Part shown: in pieces, positions 1 through 10,425 of the stretch
Position numbering within the stretch: the stretch's first letter is position 1
Layout: every line of letters begins with the position of its first letter
NCBI GenBank assembly: GCA_022457155.1
Contig: JAJGOT010000199.1
Location: forward strand, 124,001-188,000
DNA: 64,000 nucleotides
Direction of reading: 5' to 3'
DNA from: Cladopsammia gracilis
Lineage: Eukaryota; Cnidaria; Anthozoa; Scleractinia; Dendrophylliidae
Position numbers and translations under genes: made by a program
The notes under the pieces: model-generated
What the model saw: only the letters and a program-made list of their open reading frames with translations
What the model was told of the DNA's origin: nothing
Databases searched by the model: none

Positions 1-79
1 GCGAGCAATCAACGTGTTGAGTTCATGGAAGACTTCACTTATTTCAACCAGTCGCCAAAAGGAGAGTGATGAATGACTG

Positions 80-505
80 CTACTGCTGCTGGAACCAAGC
101 GCCTTCCATTCTCCACACACTAAAAGCATAACTCAGTCGTTCATGAGCAATAAAGCAGCTGCTAGCTGCAGAGTTTGGATGTTTCTCGTTGTTGCCCAAA
201 ACCTGGCACAAGAAGTCGATATAGCGGGCAGCCAGCCGCAGCGTTTGAATTTTAGACAGCTTATCTGACGGCAATGTCGGAATGATCTTCCTCAGCTTGT
301 TAAACGCTTCGTTCAACGCTTGCGTTCTTTGCCGTTCGCGTACGTTTGCCACCGTTCTCTGATCGCCTTTCTCGGCGTGGCCATGACGGCCATGGCTCTG
401 TGACAGTGAACCATCTTTGCGTCTTGTTTTTGTACTACCCGGCGATCTGTACTTTCTCCTAGGCTGACTCAAGGCGAGAGATTTCTCAAAGTGCGGCAAC
501 CCCAT
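80..505 (-). CDS. twist: Twist-family bHLH transcription factor
   Basis: The frame encodes 141 residues. A basic helix-loop-helix domain sits at about residues 49-103, with the basic motif NVRERQRTQ, helix 1 [17 protein letters not shown] and helix 2 [18 protein letters not shown]. Near the C-terminus is the Twist box or WR motif, [18 protein letters not shown]. This pair of motifs is specific to Twist within the bHLH superfamily, so the assignment is firm. By family knowledge it binds E-boxes as a dimer with E-proteins in the nucleus and controls mesoderm or muscle-type fates; in cnidarians its role is less settled. I chose the ATG at 503-505 because it is the first ATG in the open frame and has a good context (A at -3, G at +4); the frame stays open upstream to about 589 but without an ATG. 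The end differs from vertebrates: WFQQQ replaces the usual Ser-rich tail. The coding region is a single exon, as is usual for Twist. Confidence 0.95.
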   Translation of the reverse strand: MGLPHFEKSLALSQPRRKYRSPGSTKTRRKDGSLSQSHGRHGHAEKGDQRTVANVRERQRTQALNEAFNKLRKIIPTLPSDKLSKIQTLRLAARYIDFLCQVLGNNEKHPNSAASSCFIAHERLSYAFSVWRMEGAWFQQQ

Positions 506-3500
506 CGTTAATCGGCGCAACAGCAATTCAATGCTACCTTTCACGCGATAGATAAACTGGAGGACGGAAATGTTTATGCGCAAATGCAAGTCTGACCAGG
601 GTTCACGCTCGAACTCAGCCCTACGTCAGTCACAAACTCTATAACGCAACGCTGATTTCTAGCGACACTTTTGTACATGGGTTAACATAAACACACCTAT
701 CACGTTACCACCGCGAGCCGTCAAGTTGTCTAATTAAGTTCACTCAACTGCTCAACTCTGCCAATGAGCTCACAGCACGGTGTGTCAATGGACACTTCAA
801 CTTTAATTAATAATTTGCCTTATCTGTAGTAATTGGCAATAAATGTGATATTTACAAACAGTTTCGGTCCGACAAGGTGAAAAATACCGGACATGAAAAG
901 CGCCGGTACCGGGTGATGAAAATAGCTCAAAGCAAGAACGGAACTCGCTGTTAAAAGTGACATTTATCTCGTCGAATGTTTCGCGCAATGACGTCTGTTG
1001 CCTTATTTCAGAAACTACAAGCCACCATTTGCGTTAAAGGCTTCCAAGCCTTTCTCACTAACGTTGTACACTTATCCTTCTTACCCGACAGGTTCGTTTT
1101 AATTAACCCTGAGTTGCGCGCGCTCCCCACACCGGAAATAGACTCTTTGTCAACAGCGGGGGTTCGCTCTTGAAGTTTGCCGAAAAATTTCTCCGACGGC
1201 CTTCCTTTTCTGTAGCTGATAGACAATTCTGTATCGCTTACTGACGCACTTTGAGAGGTCAACAGCATATGCCCTCAGCGTAGATCTTCACTTAGGGCAA
1301 GAGTACATGAAAATTTATTACTTTAATGGTTTTTCAGCGAGAATTACTGACCGCGATGCCGGAACAAAACAGTACTCAATAGCTCTGTTGATAGAAAAGA
1401 GCTGCTTGTGATTGATAGGCGGAAAATGTTCTGCTCACCAATGTATGTACTGTTCTGCGGTCTGGGTAGTATTTCACCCGGTTTGTACAAGAAATTTATG
1501 CTCTTGTTAAACACTCTTCAAAAAAAATTAACGCACTTGAAAATATGCTTATTCCAAACAACATCGCATGGAGGGATGTGATAAACCACTTATTACCTAC
1601 TCGTGGGCGCCGTTTTTTAGCACTGAAATGCATTTGGAAAACGCTTTAGGCATCTTAGTGTACTAGGTCTTGTTTAATCTAAATGAATGGAATTCAAGCT
1701 AGATGCTATCTTTTTGCTCCAAGAGGGTTCTAAATTTAAAACCGACACTGTGTGCATTGAGATATGTCTTTCTCCTTGTTAAGATTCCTAGACCAAATGT
1801 CATAAAGTCATCTGATAACAAAACCTCTCCTTACCCCGAGGATGCATTAAAGTTGTCTTAGATTTTATAAATGTTGCACCTTTTTACTTTTGCAAAACAA
1901 AACTTTTAAACCGGCTGTTAAAGCAATTACACAAGAATGCGTGATAACACAAACAAACCATAGCATTATCATGATAGATAATTAACCTCTCTCAAATCAG
2001 ACACATAAGGAACAAATGAAGCTAAAAACAATGTTGTGATATCAGGTATGAAATCACCCAAAGAGAGAAAAGTTTTAAAGTAATTAACCATGCTTGGTTT
2101 TGGTCAACTGGACGGCGGTATTTATTTTTACAGACGGTCACTGAAAACAGTACAGACATTATGTAAACACTATTATGATGGTTTGCTTGACAAACAATAA
2201 CAATATTTGAATATGGAGTTTTCCGAATCCTTTTGAGTCTGTTGATGAAATCCTATGGTGTAACCATTCGAATGAAACCTCTTCAGCAGTACTTTTGCAT
2301 GGTACCATTTGTTCTAACTTTTGAGTATCTGGATGAAATCCTATGGTGTGACCATTCAAATGAAACCTCTTTGCCAATACTTTTGCATGGTACCATTTGT
2401 TTTTCAATATTTTACAAAAAGAAAATTGGTAGTTTTCTTATTTTTTTTTTTTTATTTTTGGAAGTCTTGGGAGTGTTAACTTATCTTCCACTTTAGTTGA
2501 CCATGAAAGCGGTCATTTTATTGCACTATGTTTTGTACATGTCAGTTTGAGTAACTCTGGTTTGTAACTGAAACTAAACAGTATTTTTTTGTGAGTCTCG
2601 ACTATAACCAGTATCGTTTTTCATGAGATCACCACAAGTTCCCATTTGCAGTCTCTTCTGGAAGAAATCATTTTGATTCCTTAGCAATTTGGGATAAAAC
2701 AAAGAACGCGTGTGTCCACTAACACGCGCGTTCGACACCGGAGATTGGCCAGTCGTTTTGTCCTGCAATGCGTAGCTTTAAAGGAGAGGAACGTGGGAGA
2801 CGTTTGTCGCAGTAGCCCTCCTCCGTTCCCGTTTACGCCTGGGACGAAAGTTATAAATACCACACAAGTGCAGCAGTTCTTATTGTCGAGCGAAAAAATC
2901 GTGACAAACGATCACGCGCGACCTTGCAGCGGGCAAGTTTCGCGCGCGTCGTGTTTCTTCTCTTGCTCGAGAAAAGCAGATCTACTTGAACGATTCGCTC
3001 TGAGGGAGAGCTTACGCTCGAAACGTCAGCTTTTGAATCTTTACTTACAATGGCCATTTTTAACTCAGTTAAAACGAGTCGAAACCATATACCTCTTCAA
3101 TAGCCCTGCTACAATTTTCAGCTGTCAACTTCACTACAAACTTCCCGCACTTCCCATGTTCTCGTACATGGGACGAGAGAATTGACTTACGTACCTAGCA
3201 GTGCAGTGCAATCTAAGTGAGGCGACCACGCGACATAATGCCGTTTTGCAAGTGATTATTCACGTTTCGTGCATCACGCATAGCCTGTGCGTGCGTGTAG
3301 AAGATATAGAACACAGGAGATACATGTATCTGCGCGCAGGGAGGAGGTGTTTGCAATTTCTGATACAATTGTTCTTTAAGTGAAAGACAGATTGTTTTTC
3401 CGTTTATCATTCTACCCACATCGCGCTTTGATGCACGAATAACAAACGTTTACTTTCATTATGTAAACAAGATTTTTGCAGACATTTTAACTCATCTCCC

Positions 3501-3701
3501 GCAAAGCTTCACATTTATACTGCTAATGGCTGTCATAACAAGCATAGGGTTGTCTAAACATTAATCGGAGATTTTAAATGAACAGGCAAATTTCTTAGTC
3601 TGAAAGTGCACCAATAATTTAAGCACACTACGAAAACAATCTACTTCCTCTTATCCGTCCCTGTCGCACTTCGGTAACTGTATATAAGGTGGACAAACCT
3701 C
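506..3701. other. Gene-poor region upstream of twist
   Basis: I find no convincing coding exon here. The stretch next to twist should hold its promoter and 5' leader, but I cannot point to a defined TATA box or start site. Open frames at 976-1268 and 2712-3185 lack recognisable domains. The second overlaps a dispersed repeat whose text (GAAACGTCAGCTTTTGAATC at about 3019-3038) resembles the terminal region of the Penelope-like fragment near 47.7 kb. Inverted copies of the 88-bp repeat family lie at 2226-2411. Confidence 0.5.
2226..2411 (-). repeat. 88-bp repeat family, two inverted copies
   Basis: Two tandem copies read on the minus strand. The unit contains ATGGTACCATGCAAAAGTA and TTCATTTGAATGGTCACACC. 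The same unit is tandem at 38041-38655 (plus) and 46566-46945 (minus). A translated copy gives a protein-like string (GHTIGFHP...), but this is an artefact of the repeat. Confidence 0.85.
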
Positions 3702-3704
3702 TAA

Positions 3705-4050
3705 AGGCCCGTTTCCACAGTCAATTTTTTGTGCAATTTTTGTCGCACTTGTCGTTGTAATTTTTGTCCCGCGCAATTTGCATCTTCAAATCGCATGTGA
3801 ACGGGTAGGGAATTCAGTGCGATTTGGGCACGATTTGTCGCGCGATGTCGCAGAGGTTTCGAAGACTTCGAACACTTCGAAACCTGATGCAACTTCGGGC
3901 GGGCGGCGATTTTTGGGAAATCACAGCAAATCAAAGCAAATGTCGCAATGGAATCGCACAGGAAATCGCCGCTAGTTTACACTCGCGACAAAAGTTGCAT
4001 CGGAGAGGGCGACAAAAATCGCATCAAAAATCGCCTGTGTAAACGGGCCT
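3705..4050. mobile_element. Harbinger-type MITE, 346 bp
   Basis: The ends are inverted: AGGCCCGTTTCCACAG on the left and CTGTGTAAACGGGCCT on the right (one mismatch in 16). They are flanked by the direct repeat TAA at 3702-3704 and 4051-4053. A three-base TWA duplication with GGCCCGTTTACAC-like ends is typical of PIF/Harbinger elements. The interior is rich in TTTTTGTCGC-like words and has no transposase. Confidence 0.8.
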
Positions 4051-4254
4051 TAAGGGGGAGGGGGCAGTCGGTACTGATCCCGTCTTAAAGAGACTTGACT
4101 TACATCCCTCTTTTGCTTTCGCTTATCGTTCAACTTGAAGTCATAAACTTCTCCCAACTTAGTCTTTCTTTTTCTTTAAATCCTCACTTCGGTGGACGTT
4201 GCGCGTACTGCCTGGCTTCAAGAGTGACAAATGTCGAATATACATTCTGTTTGT

Positions 4255-4487
4255 GCCCGGGAGGGGGGGGGAGGTACTCCTCAAAAATTTGGGTAGGGGT
4301 GTGCGGCACACTTCTTAAAACCCTTAATTACCAAAAGGTAACTGTGTTTGCAAGGACCACCGTGCAAAATAGAAGCACACCTAACTCACACCTAACTCCA
4401 GACCAGAATGCGCAAATCATACCCTATTTCAGACCGAAATGTATATAGCTTATAGAAGGGAGTACCCCCCCCCCCCCCACCCCGGAT
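4255..4487. repeat. Dispersed repeat with GGTACTCC / GGAGTACC ends
   Basis: The block runs from a G-run followed by AGGTACTCC to GGGAGTACC followed by a C-run, so its ends are inverted. A related block lies at about 20110-20335 (...GGAGTACCCCC). It has no coding content. It is probably a MITE with homopolymer-expanded ends; no clean target duplication is visible. Confidence 0.5.
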
Positions 4488-4710
4488 GTTTGTACTGCTT
4501 TCCCGGCTCAGTGAGTGACGCTGAGCACTTTTACGAGAAGATACCAATTTGTTGCGTCCAAAGATTTCATGAAAAATTATACACACATTTATAAAGCACG
4601 CACATTTGTGGCCTTTTTTCACTTATTTCAAGAAAAAAGTTGGCAGGATAAAAATGATTTCACTATGCTCCGCCTGTAGTTTTGATTTGCTCTGCATTAA
4701 TGAAGAAATG

Positions 4711-4716
4711 AAAAAA
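4711..4716 (-). terminator. Pol III T-run terminator of tRNA-Cys
   Basis: Six T residues on the minus strand lie ten bases beyond the discriminator base of the tRNA. This is the standard RNA polymerase III stop signal. Confidence 0.8.
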
Positions 4717-4725
4717 TAAAGACAT

Positions 4726-4797
4726 AGGGGGCAACCGGGTTTGAACCGGTGACCTCTCGATCTGCAGTCGAATGCTCTACCACTGAGCTATGCCCCC
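4726..4797 (-). tRNA. tRNA-Cys (GCA)
   Basis: On the minus strand a 72-nt cloverleaf begins GGGGGCATAGCTCAGTGG and ends GGTTCAAACCCGGTTGCCCC plus C and T. The acceptor stem GGGGGCA pairs with TGCCCCC. The anticodon loop CTGCAGA carries anticodon GCA. The internal promoters are intact: A-box TAGCTCAGTGG and B-box GGTTCAAACCC. There is no intron and no encoded CCA, as expected for a eukaryotic nuclear gene. A T-run follows the 3' end. All stems pair, so the gene is likely functional. Confidence 0.96.
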
Positions 4798-4922
4798 TTT
4801 AACACGCCCTTCCGGAAAAATTTATCGAGTGTTCCGTTCTACCTTTACTTATTAGATATCTCCTCTTGTTGCTTGTTAAATTTAAAACATTTCGTTAAAA
4901 AAAAAAAATCTCTGTCACAGTT

Positions 4923-5522
4923 CAGGGGCACCCAACGAACAATCTTTGGTAAAATGCACTATTTCACTCAAATAAATTAAAATAAATGATATAAAAGCAT
5001 TTTCAGGTGTTCTTCTACGTTGCTGGGAAAAAATATATCTGTTCTTTTTTCCCAGCATAACACACAAGGAAATTCTCAGCCAGCTGGATAAAAAAAATGT
5101 TTGTTTCCCAGCCAGCAAAATAAGTAAAAAAAAAACAATAATAATAAGTTACCAAAAGGGGTTTGGGAACTAATGAAACATTAATGAAAAACTATTTGAA
5201 GCTTTTTTTTGTTTATTGTTTTGTACATTTACTGATGCCGTCTCGAACTTAAACCTGTTCGGGTGTCGATCTCCAAGTACTGCTTAAATTTGTTACTACA
5301 AAGTGACCAACATCAAACGTCTCCTCACAAAATCCATCTTTCCGTCTCTTTTCGATCTAATCAAGTTAGCCAGCACAGTTTTTTCTTGCGACTCCTTTCT
5401 GAAGTCAGCCAGCGCAAAAATGGTAGTTAAAAAATTTATATACAGAATATTTTTTTTGTCAGCCAGCAAGAATTCCGCTGGGGAACAAATAAAGTGAGAA
5501 ACAGATTCGTTGGGTGCCCCTG
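4923..5522. mobile_element. hAT-like non-autonomous element, 600 bp
   Basis: The termini are inverted: CAGGGGCACCCAACGA at the left and TCGTTGGGTGCCCCTG at the right, perfect over 16 bp. The flanks share ACAGTT at 4917-4922 and 5523-5528. CAGGGG ends suggest hAT, which normally makes an 8-bp duplication; only six bases match here, so the superfamily is tentative. CAGCCAGC words recur inside near both ends. No transposase is encoded. Confidence 0.75.
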
Positions 5523-5718
5523 ACAGTTTGAGACGCGTAGAGACTACCTGAAGTAGAGATTCTGGCGCAATTATTTATTTGATTTCTTTCGTGTTGATGA
5601 TCTGATATTGAGAAGTGCCTTTAAAGGGACACTGTCATGAGCGCGCATGCGCCAGTTTCTCGAATCGAAACTTGAACAGTTTAGCCTAATTTTTTTAAGT
5701 TGAACTGTCAATTTTAAA

Positions 5719-5826
5719 ATGGCGTCGACTAGTGACGGCGGTCGAAAACGAAGAAACTCGGGACGAAAAAGGATATTTGGTACGCCGAAAAGAACGATGA
5801 AAGAGTGGTTGAAATCCCATGCATAA
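5719..5826 (+). CDS. Short basic ORF, possibly a repeat-borne exon
   Basis: A 35-codon ATG frame encodes a very basic peptide (MASTSDGGRKRRNSGRKR, then IFGTPKRTMKEWLKSHA). The amino-acid composition looks protein-like rather than random, and the IFGTPKRT..EWL stretch could be the start of a longer protein whose continuation is lost. I do not recognise the family. It may be the first exon of a degraded transposon gene; there is no clear splice donor before the stop. Confidence 0.25.
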   Translation: MASTSDGGRKRRNSGRKRIFGTPKRTMKEWLKSHA

Positions 5827-7604
5827 ACGTGTTTATTTCGAAGATACAATTTCTAAATCATGGCATGAAACGAAATTAATCACAGGCTACGAAACTTGAT
5901 CCGATTCTGTCTTCGTTGCACGCTGCGCGTCGTATTTTCAACTCTCTTCTTAGTGTTTGATCTTGTGATGAAACACTGTGTCTCCTGTTTGATATATTAT
6001 ATCAATACACCGAAAAATGGGTTAAAAAACGAGACGCAGCAACGACTTTGAGTTGTTTGGATACATGATGTAACACTGTTATAGCTTCTCTAACTGATGA
6101 GTCACCTTTTAGTCAAAGTAAACTAGAGGTTACAGATTGTAATGATAATGCTGCGAGCAGATGCTGAGCAGTAAAACATAACGGAAACAGTAAATGTACA
6201 TACAGATTTTGATAATTTCATAAATTTATTTATTGGGTCAATTACTGTTATTTTAGAATTACATAACATTAGAAGTTCTTTGTGATTGTGAAGTGAAAAA
6301 TACAAATATTTTGAACAGTAAATGTACTGGTGGGTTGTGATAATTAAGTGGAGAGCCTGGTGTCGAAAATATTTTTTGTTGGTCCTGCAGGGCTTGTTTT
6401 GGTGGGGAAAACTGAAGATTGGTCTTGGCCTCCCCTGGATACACCTCTGGAAATATGGATACAATTACAATTTTTTGGGATCGAACGTCAATAACATTAA
6501 CAATAACAATAATGGTATACATAAATTTACTGCCAAGTGCGTGGAATAATTAAGCTCCAAGTGACTTTTGACATATTAACTTGTCGGATATGGGTACTGG
6601 TTACTGAAGACAACGGACAATAACAGTTATTGTGAGACTTAGAGAGTGAAATAACCTTGATTCAAGCTTAATCTGGTTAGTTGAGTGTGCGTATTAACGA
6701 TCCAGAAATATTCTTGGGAATTTAAGGGAAATTTTGATTGCAGTTCAGAAGTCACTTAAAGCATTTTTCTGTACATTGTTAAAATTATCACCAATTCTTT
6801 CAATATTACATTCTACTTTCAATTTCTTGTTTTTTCTAGCAATAACACGTACAGAACAAAATTACATAATAAATTTTAAATGTAAAGAAAACCTAAGGAA
6901 ATTAGGAAAGGATATAATTATGAGCTCTTTGCAACAGCTCAATAACAAATCAAAAAATGATAATTTTAAATAGCTGATATCTTGAATGGATACAAAAACA
7001 ATTTTTTTTTGTAATCAGAACAGTAACAGTAACTTTGAACATCAAGGTAACTAAATGAAAATAACAACCTGAGAAGATAGTATTGTCTTCTGGCTGTAAA
7101 TGGTTAAAAACACGTCTCTCAGCAATTGTTTGGTTTCACCGACGTAGATCAGTGTTAGTCGCCGTAACAGGCGACTCAATATCTTCCCAGAGAAGCAGAT
7201 CATTTCTATCCGCCCGGAGAAGCTGATCATTTGTTTGCACTTCAGCCTACATAACCGAATCATGTGTTTGTGCACCAACAGGAAAATCTTTTAAATTGTT
7301 AGTCTCAATAGACCAACACGCCACATTGGGCAGATAATTTAGGGACGAGGTCTCTGTGTCAGGGATGGATCTACTTTCAAGAACATCCAAATAGAGTTGA
7401 TTTCCTTTTGTAAGAATCTGATCTACAGTGGAGGCGGTCTATTGTTCAATCGGAAAACGCTGAGCGCGTTACAACGCTGAATAACTCATAAAAGAACATT
7501 GTCTTCCCCGTGAAATGTCACTAAATCGTTCGTGACCTTGATGAATGCTTCCAGCAACAAATAAGTTTGAATTTGGCATGATACATTTGCAAATAGAAAC
7601 ACAC
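5827..7604. other. AT-rich region, no gene seen
   Basis: Several short frames occur on both strands (for example 6322-6549 plus and 6734-6973 plus), but none has a domain, signal or splice-site pattern that I can support. Composition is AT-rich with ATAACAATAA-like words. It is best left as intergenic. Confidence 0.5.
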
Positions 7605-7807
7605 TAGCCTGTTCCAGGCCTTCAGATAGTGGGGAAAGCGCGAATTGTTGGGGAAGGCGCGAAGAAGAGCGAGCGAGAAAAATGTGGGGAGACGAGGGTC
7701 CCTCGCTTCCTCTCCCCAGTCTCCCAGCATTTTTTTCGCTCGCTTTTCTTCGCGCCTTTCCCAACAATTCGCGCTTTTCCCACTATCTGAACGCCTGGAA
7801 CAGGCTA
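7605..7807. mobile_element. Foldback MITE with 9-bp target duplication
   Basis: The element is almost fully palindromic. The left arm starts TAGCCTGTTCCAGGC and runs through GCGCGAATTGTTGGG; the right arm is its inverse, ending GCCTGGAACAGGCTA. Each arm is about 85 bp. It is flanked by a perfect 9-bp direct repeat, GAAACACAC (7596-7604 and 7808-7816). A 9-bp duplication and long arms suggest a Mutator-like origin. There is no coding capacity. Confidence 0.9.
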
Positions 7808-8289
7808 GAAACACACTTACCTTGAAATCGAAGAAGCGAAGCAAGAGAAGCGAGCACGTGCTATGGACGGCGAAAGACGCATCCAGATCCAGGCGGACCT
7901 AAGTTATGATGACACCGCTGGACGTACGCTTGCTCAAAATCATCGTGACAAACAAAATCGAGACTGCCCGCATAGGATAAGGCAGGGAACCCAAGGAACC
8001 ATAGGCAAACCAAAGATTAGTGTGCTGCTCGCCTGGGGACTCGCAGCAATAAACTTCTGGAGCCGAGCTGGTTAGGGATTACAATATATTTATCTAAAGA
8101 TAAAGCTCTGTAGCAGGTGTAAAAATCACTAAGTAACGGTAAGCAAAATAAAATTAAAAACACTGAAAAATGGCTTTTATTGCTAAAATTTGAATTGCAA
8201 AGCTAACTATGAAGGCATCTTTAACATGAATATTTGGAACCTTTTTTATTGTTGCGCGCGTTATAACGTTTGAAGGTCTGATTATTGCG

Positions 8290-9310
8290 TACAGTGAAAC
8301 TTCCAATTCGGGACACCTCTATTAAGGGAACAGCTCTATTAAGGGGACACTTCTCCTGGTTTCGGCCGGCACATCACTCATATAATCTTTGTAATTATCA
8401 CCTCTATTAAGGGGACACCTCTACTAAGGGGACACTTCTCCTGGTTTCGGCCGGCACATCACTCATATAATCTTTGTAATTATCACCTCTATTAAAGGGA
8501 CACCTCCATAGGGGACACTTCTCCTGGTCCCTGCCGGCAAAACACTCATATAATCTTTGTAATTATCACCTCTATTAAAGGGACACCTCCATTAAGGGGA
8601 AACTTCTCCTGGTCCTGGCTGGCAAAATGCTCATATAATCTTTGTAATTATCACCTCTATTAAGGGGACACCTCCATTAAGGGGACACTTCTTCTGGTCT
8701 CGGCCGGCAAAACACTCCTATAATCTTTGTAATTATCACCTCTATTAAAGAGACACCTGCATTAAGGGGACACTTCTCCTGTTCCCGACCGGTAAAACGC
8801 TCATATAATCTTTGTAATTATCACCTCTATTAAAGGGACACCTCTATTAAGGGGACACTTCTCCTGGTCCCGGCCAGCAAAACACTCATATAATCTTTGT
8901 AATTATCACCTCTATAAGGGGACACCTCTATTAAGGGGAATTCTTCTGGTCCCGGCCGGCAAAACGCTCATATAATCTTTGTAATTATCACCTCTATTAA
9001 AGGGACACTTCTATTAAGGGGACACTTCTCCTGGTCCCGGCCGGCAAAACACTCATATAATCTTTGTAATTATCACCTCTATAAGGGGACACCTCTATTA
9101 AGGGGTCGCTTCTCTTGTTCCCGGCCGGCAAAACACTCATATAATCTTTGTAATTATCACCTCTATTAAGGGGACACCTGCATTAAGGGAACACTTCTCC
9201 TGGTCCCGGCCGGCAAAACGCTCATTTAATCTTTGTAATTATCACCTCTATTAAGGGGACACCTCTTCTTCTGGTCCCGATGGTGTCCTCTTAATGGAGG
9301 TTCCACTGTA
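8290..9310. mobile_element. Tigger-like MITE expanded by an internal ~85-bp tandem array
   Basis: The left end TACAGTGAAACTTCCA and right end TGGAGGTTCCACTGTA form an imperfect inverted repeat starting CAGTG inside a TA dinucleotide at both sides. TA duplication with CAGTNGAACCTC-type ends is typical of pogo/Tigger elements. The interior is a tandem array of about 83-87 bp units. I count eleven copies of TAATCTTTGTAATTATCACC, from 8382 to about 9245. Each unit also holds shorter CACCTCTATTAAGGGGACAC repeats that resemble the termini. There is no transposase gene. Confidence 0.85.
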
Positions 9311-9456
9311 TTTAAGTTTGTTGCGATTCGCCAGATGTCCTTACTTTTAACAGCTCTCGTCCCCGCCCCCCAGCGCCTTGACAGTTAAAATTACCATTGA
9401 CCAACCTGGGTGGTGTGGATGCCAGACTACTAACTTTTGTCATTAATAAAGCGTCA

Positions 9457-9856
9457 ATTCAGCGGTTTCCAAAGTTATTGCTGTGGCCAATCACAACAGA
9501 CTCAGACAATTCAATGCACCAATCAAAACCGGAAGCAAATCAGTACATGCAGCCGGCGCCAAGCGCGGGAAAAAACGCGTACGAGCAAGTCACAGTTGGT
9601 TTTGCGTCTGATTGGTTGAGAAAGTGGCGTGAGATTTTTTAGCCAATCACAACGCATAGAAATGCAAAACCAAACGAATTGCGAAATTACTTTTGACTCA
9701 ATAGGCCTTTATCACGCGGCGGCCATGTTAAAATGCTTTGTTTTAGCCTGCCCAGCCTCGCAGTGAAAATGTTGAAAACGAGGTTGGGCGGGCAAAAATC
9801 TTTTGTTTTTATACAAAATGGCGGGGCGTGATAAACGCCTATTGTAAACCGCTCTA
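9457..9856. mobile_element. CCAAT-rich MITE copy A, broken by a nested MITE
   Basis: This is a copy of a family whose ends read AGCGGTTTTCAATTGAGTGT and whose body holds GATTGGTTGAGAAAGTGG and CCGGCGCCAAGCGCGGG. Further copies are at 9877-10135, 11155-11405, 11661-12750 and 44101-44365, with fragments at 31602-31675 and probably 42230-43600. Copy A is interrupted close to its right end by the 9699-9844 element; the remaining terminus (AAACCGCTCT) follows at 9847-9856. Confidence 0.75.
9699..9844. mobile_element. Small palindromic MITE nested in copy A
   Basis: The ends are AATAGGCCTTTATCACGC and GCGTGATAAACGCCTATT, inverted with one mismatch, and the similarity continues inward through GCGGC..CCAT / ATGGCGGG. 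It sits inside the right end of the CCAAT-rich MITE copy A, so it is younger than that element. Target duplication is unclear. Confidence 0.7.
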
Positions 9857-9876
9857 TTTTAAAAAGCGCTGAGTGG

Positions 9877-10135
9877 AGCTGTTTTCAATTGAGTGTCGTA
9901 TAAACAAAACCAAAGTTATTGCTGGGGCAAGTCACATGGCAAGTCACAACAGACGCAGAAAATTCAAAAAACCAGTCAGAGCCCGAAGCCTTGAAGCTGG
10001 CACCCAGGTTTTGGATTCAGTTCTGATTGGTCGAGAAGGTGGCGCAAAATTATTTTTCAGCCAATCACAAGGTGTAACAATATAAAACCAAAGCAATCGC
10101 GAAATTACTTTCGACGCTCAAATGAAAACCGCTCC
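9877..10135. mobile_element. CCAAT-rich MITE copy B
   Basis: It runs from GCTGTTTTCAATTGAGTGTC to GACGCTCAAATGAAAACCGC, which are inverted and match the ends of the other copies. The body holds TGATTGGTCGAGAAGGTGGC and CAGCCAATCACAAGG. It is non-coding. Confidence 0.75.
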
Positions 10136-10425
10136 AACAGCACTCTAATCTCCTACCCAGATCTCCCACGGTCAGTACAAGCACGAGTGAGATCTCAATG
10201 GCACTCAAATTGGCTTATGCCGTCTGGGACAAGCTGAATTTTTGTGTGAGACGTACTTAGAATAACATTTAACTCTGTCACTCTCAGAGTCAAGCAACAT
10301 TAACGCTATAAATCTTGAGTCAGTGGGAAAAAAGAACAGAGAAAAGAAAGCATTTGATTAGTACTTCTCATTTGTTTCTTTAGAGAGAAGGGTTTACCTG
10401 AACCCACCCCACCCCCCTACGTGAC

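Noticed and set aside
2712..3185. A 157-codon plus frame as a gene
   Set aside because: It overlaps repeat text related to the Penelope fragment near 47.7 kb and contains no domain.
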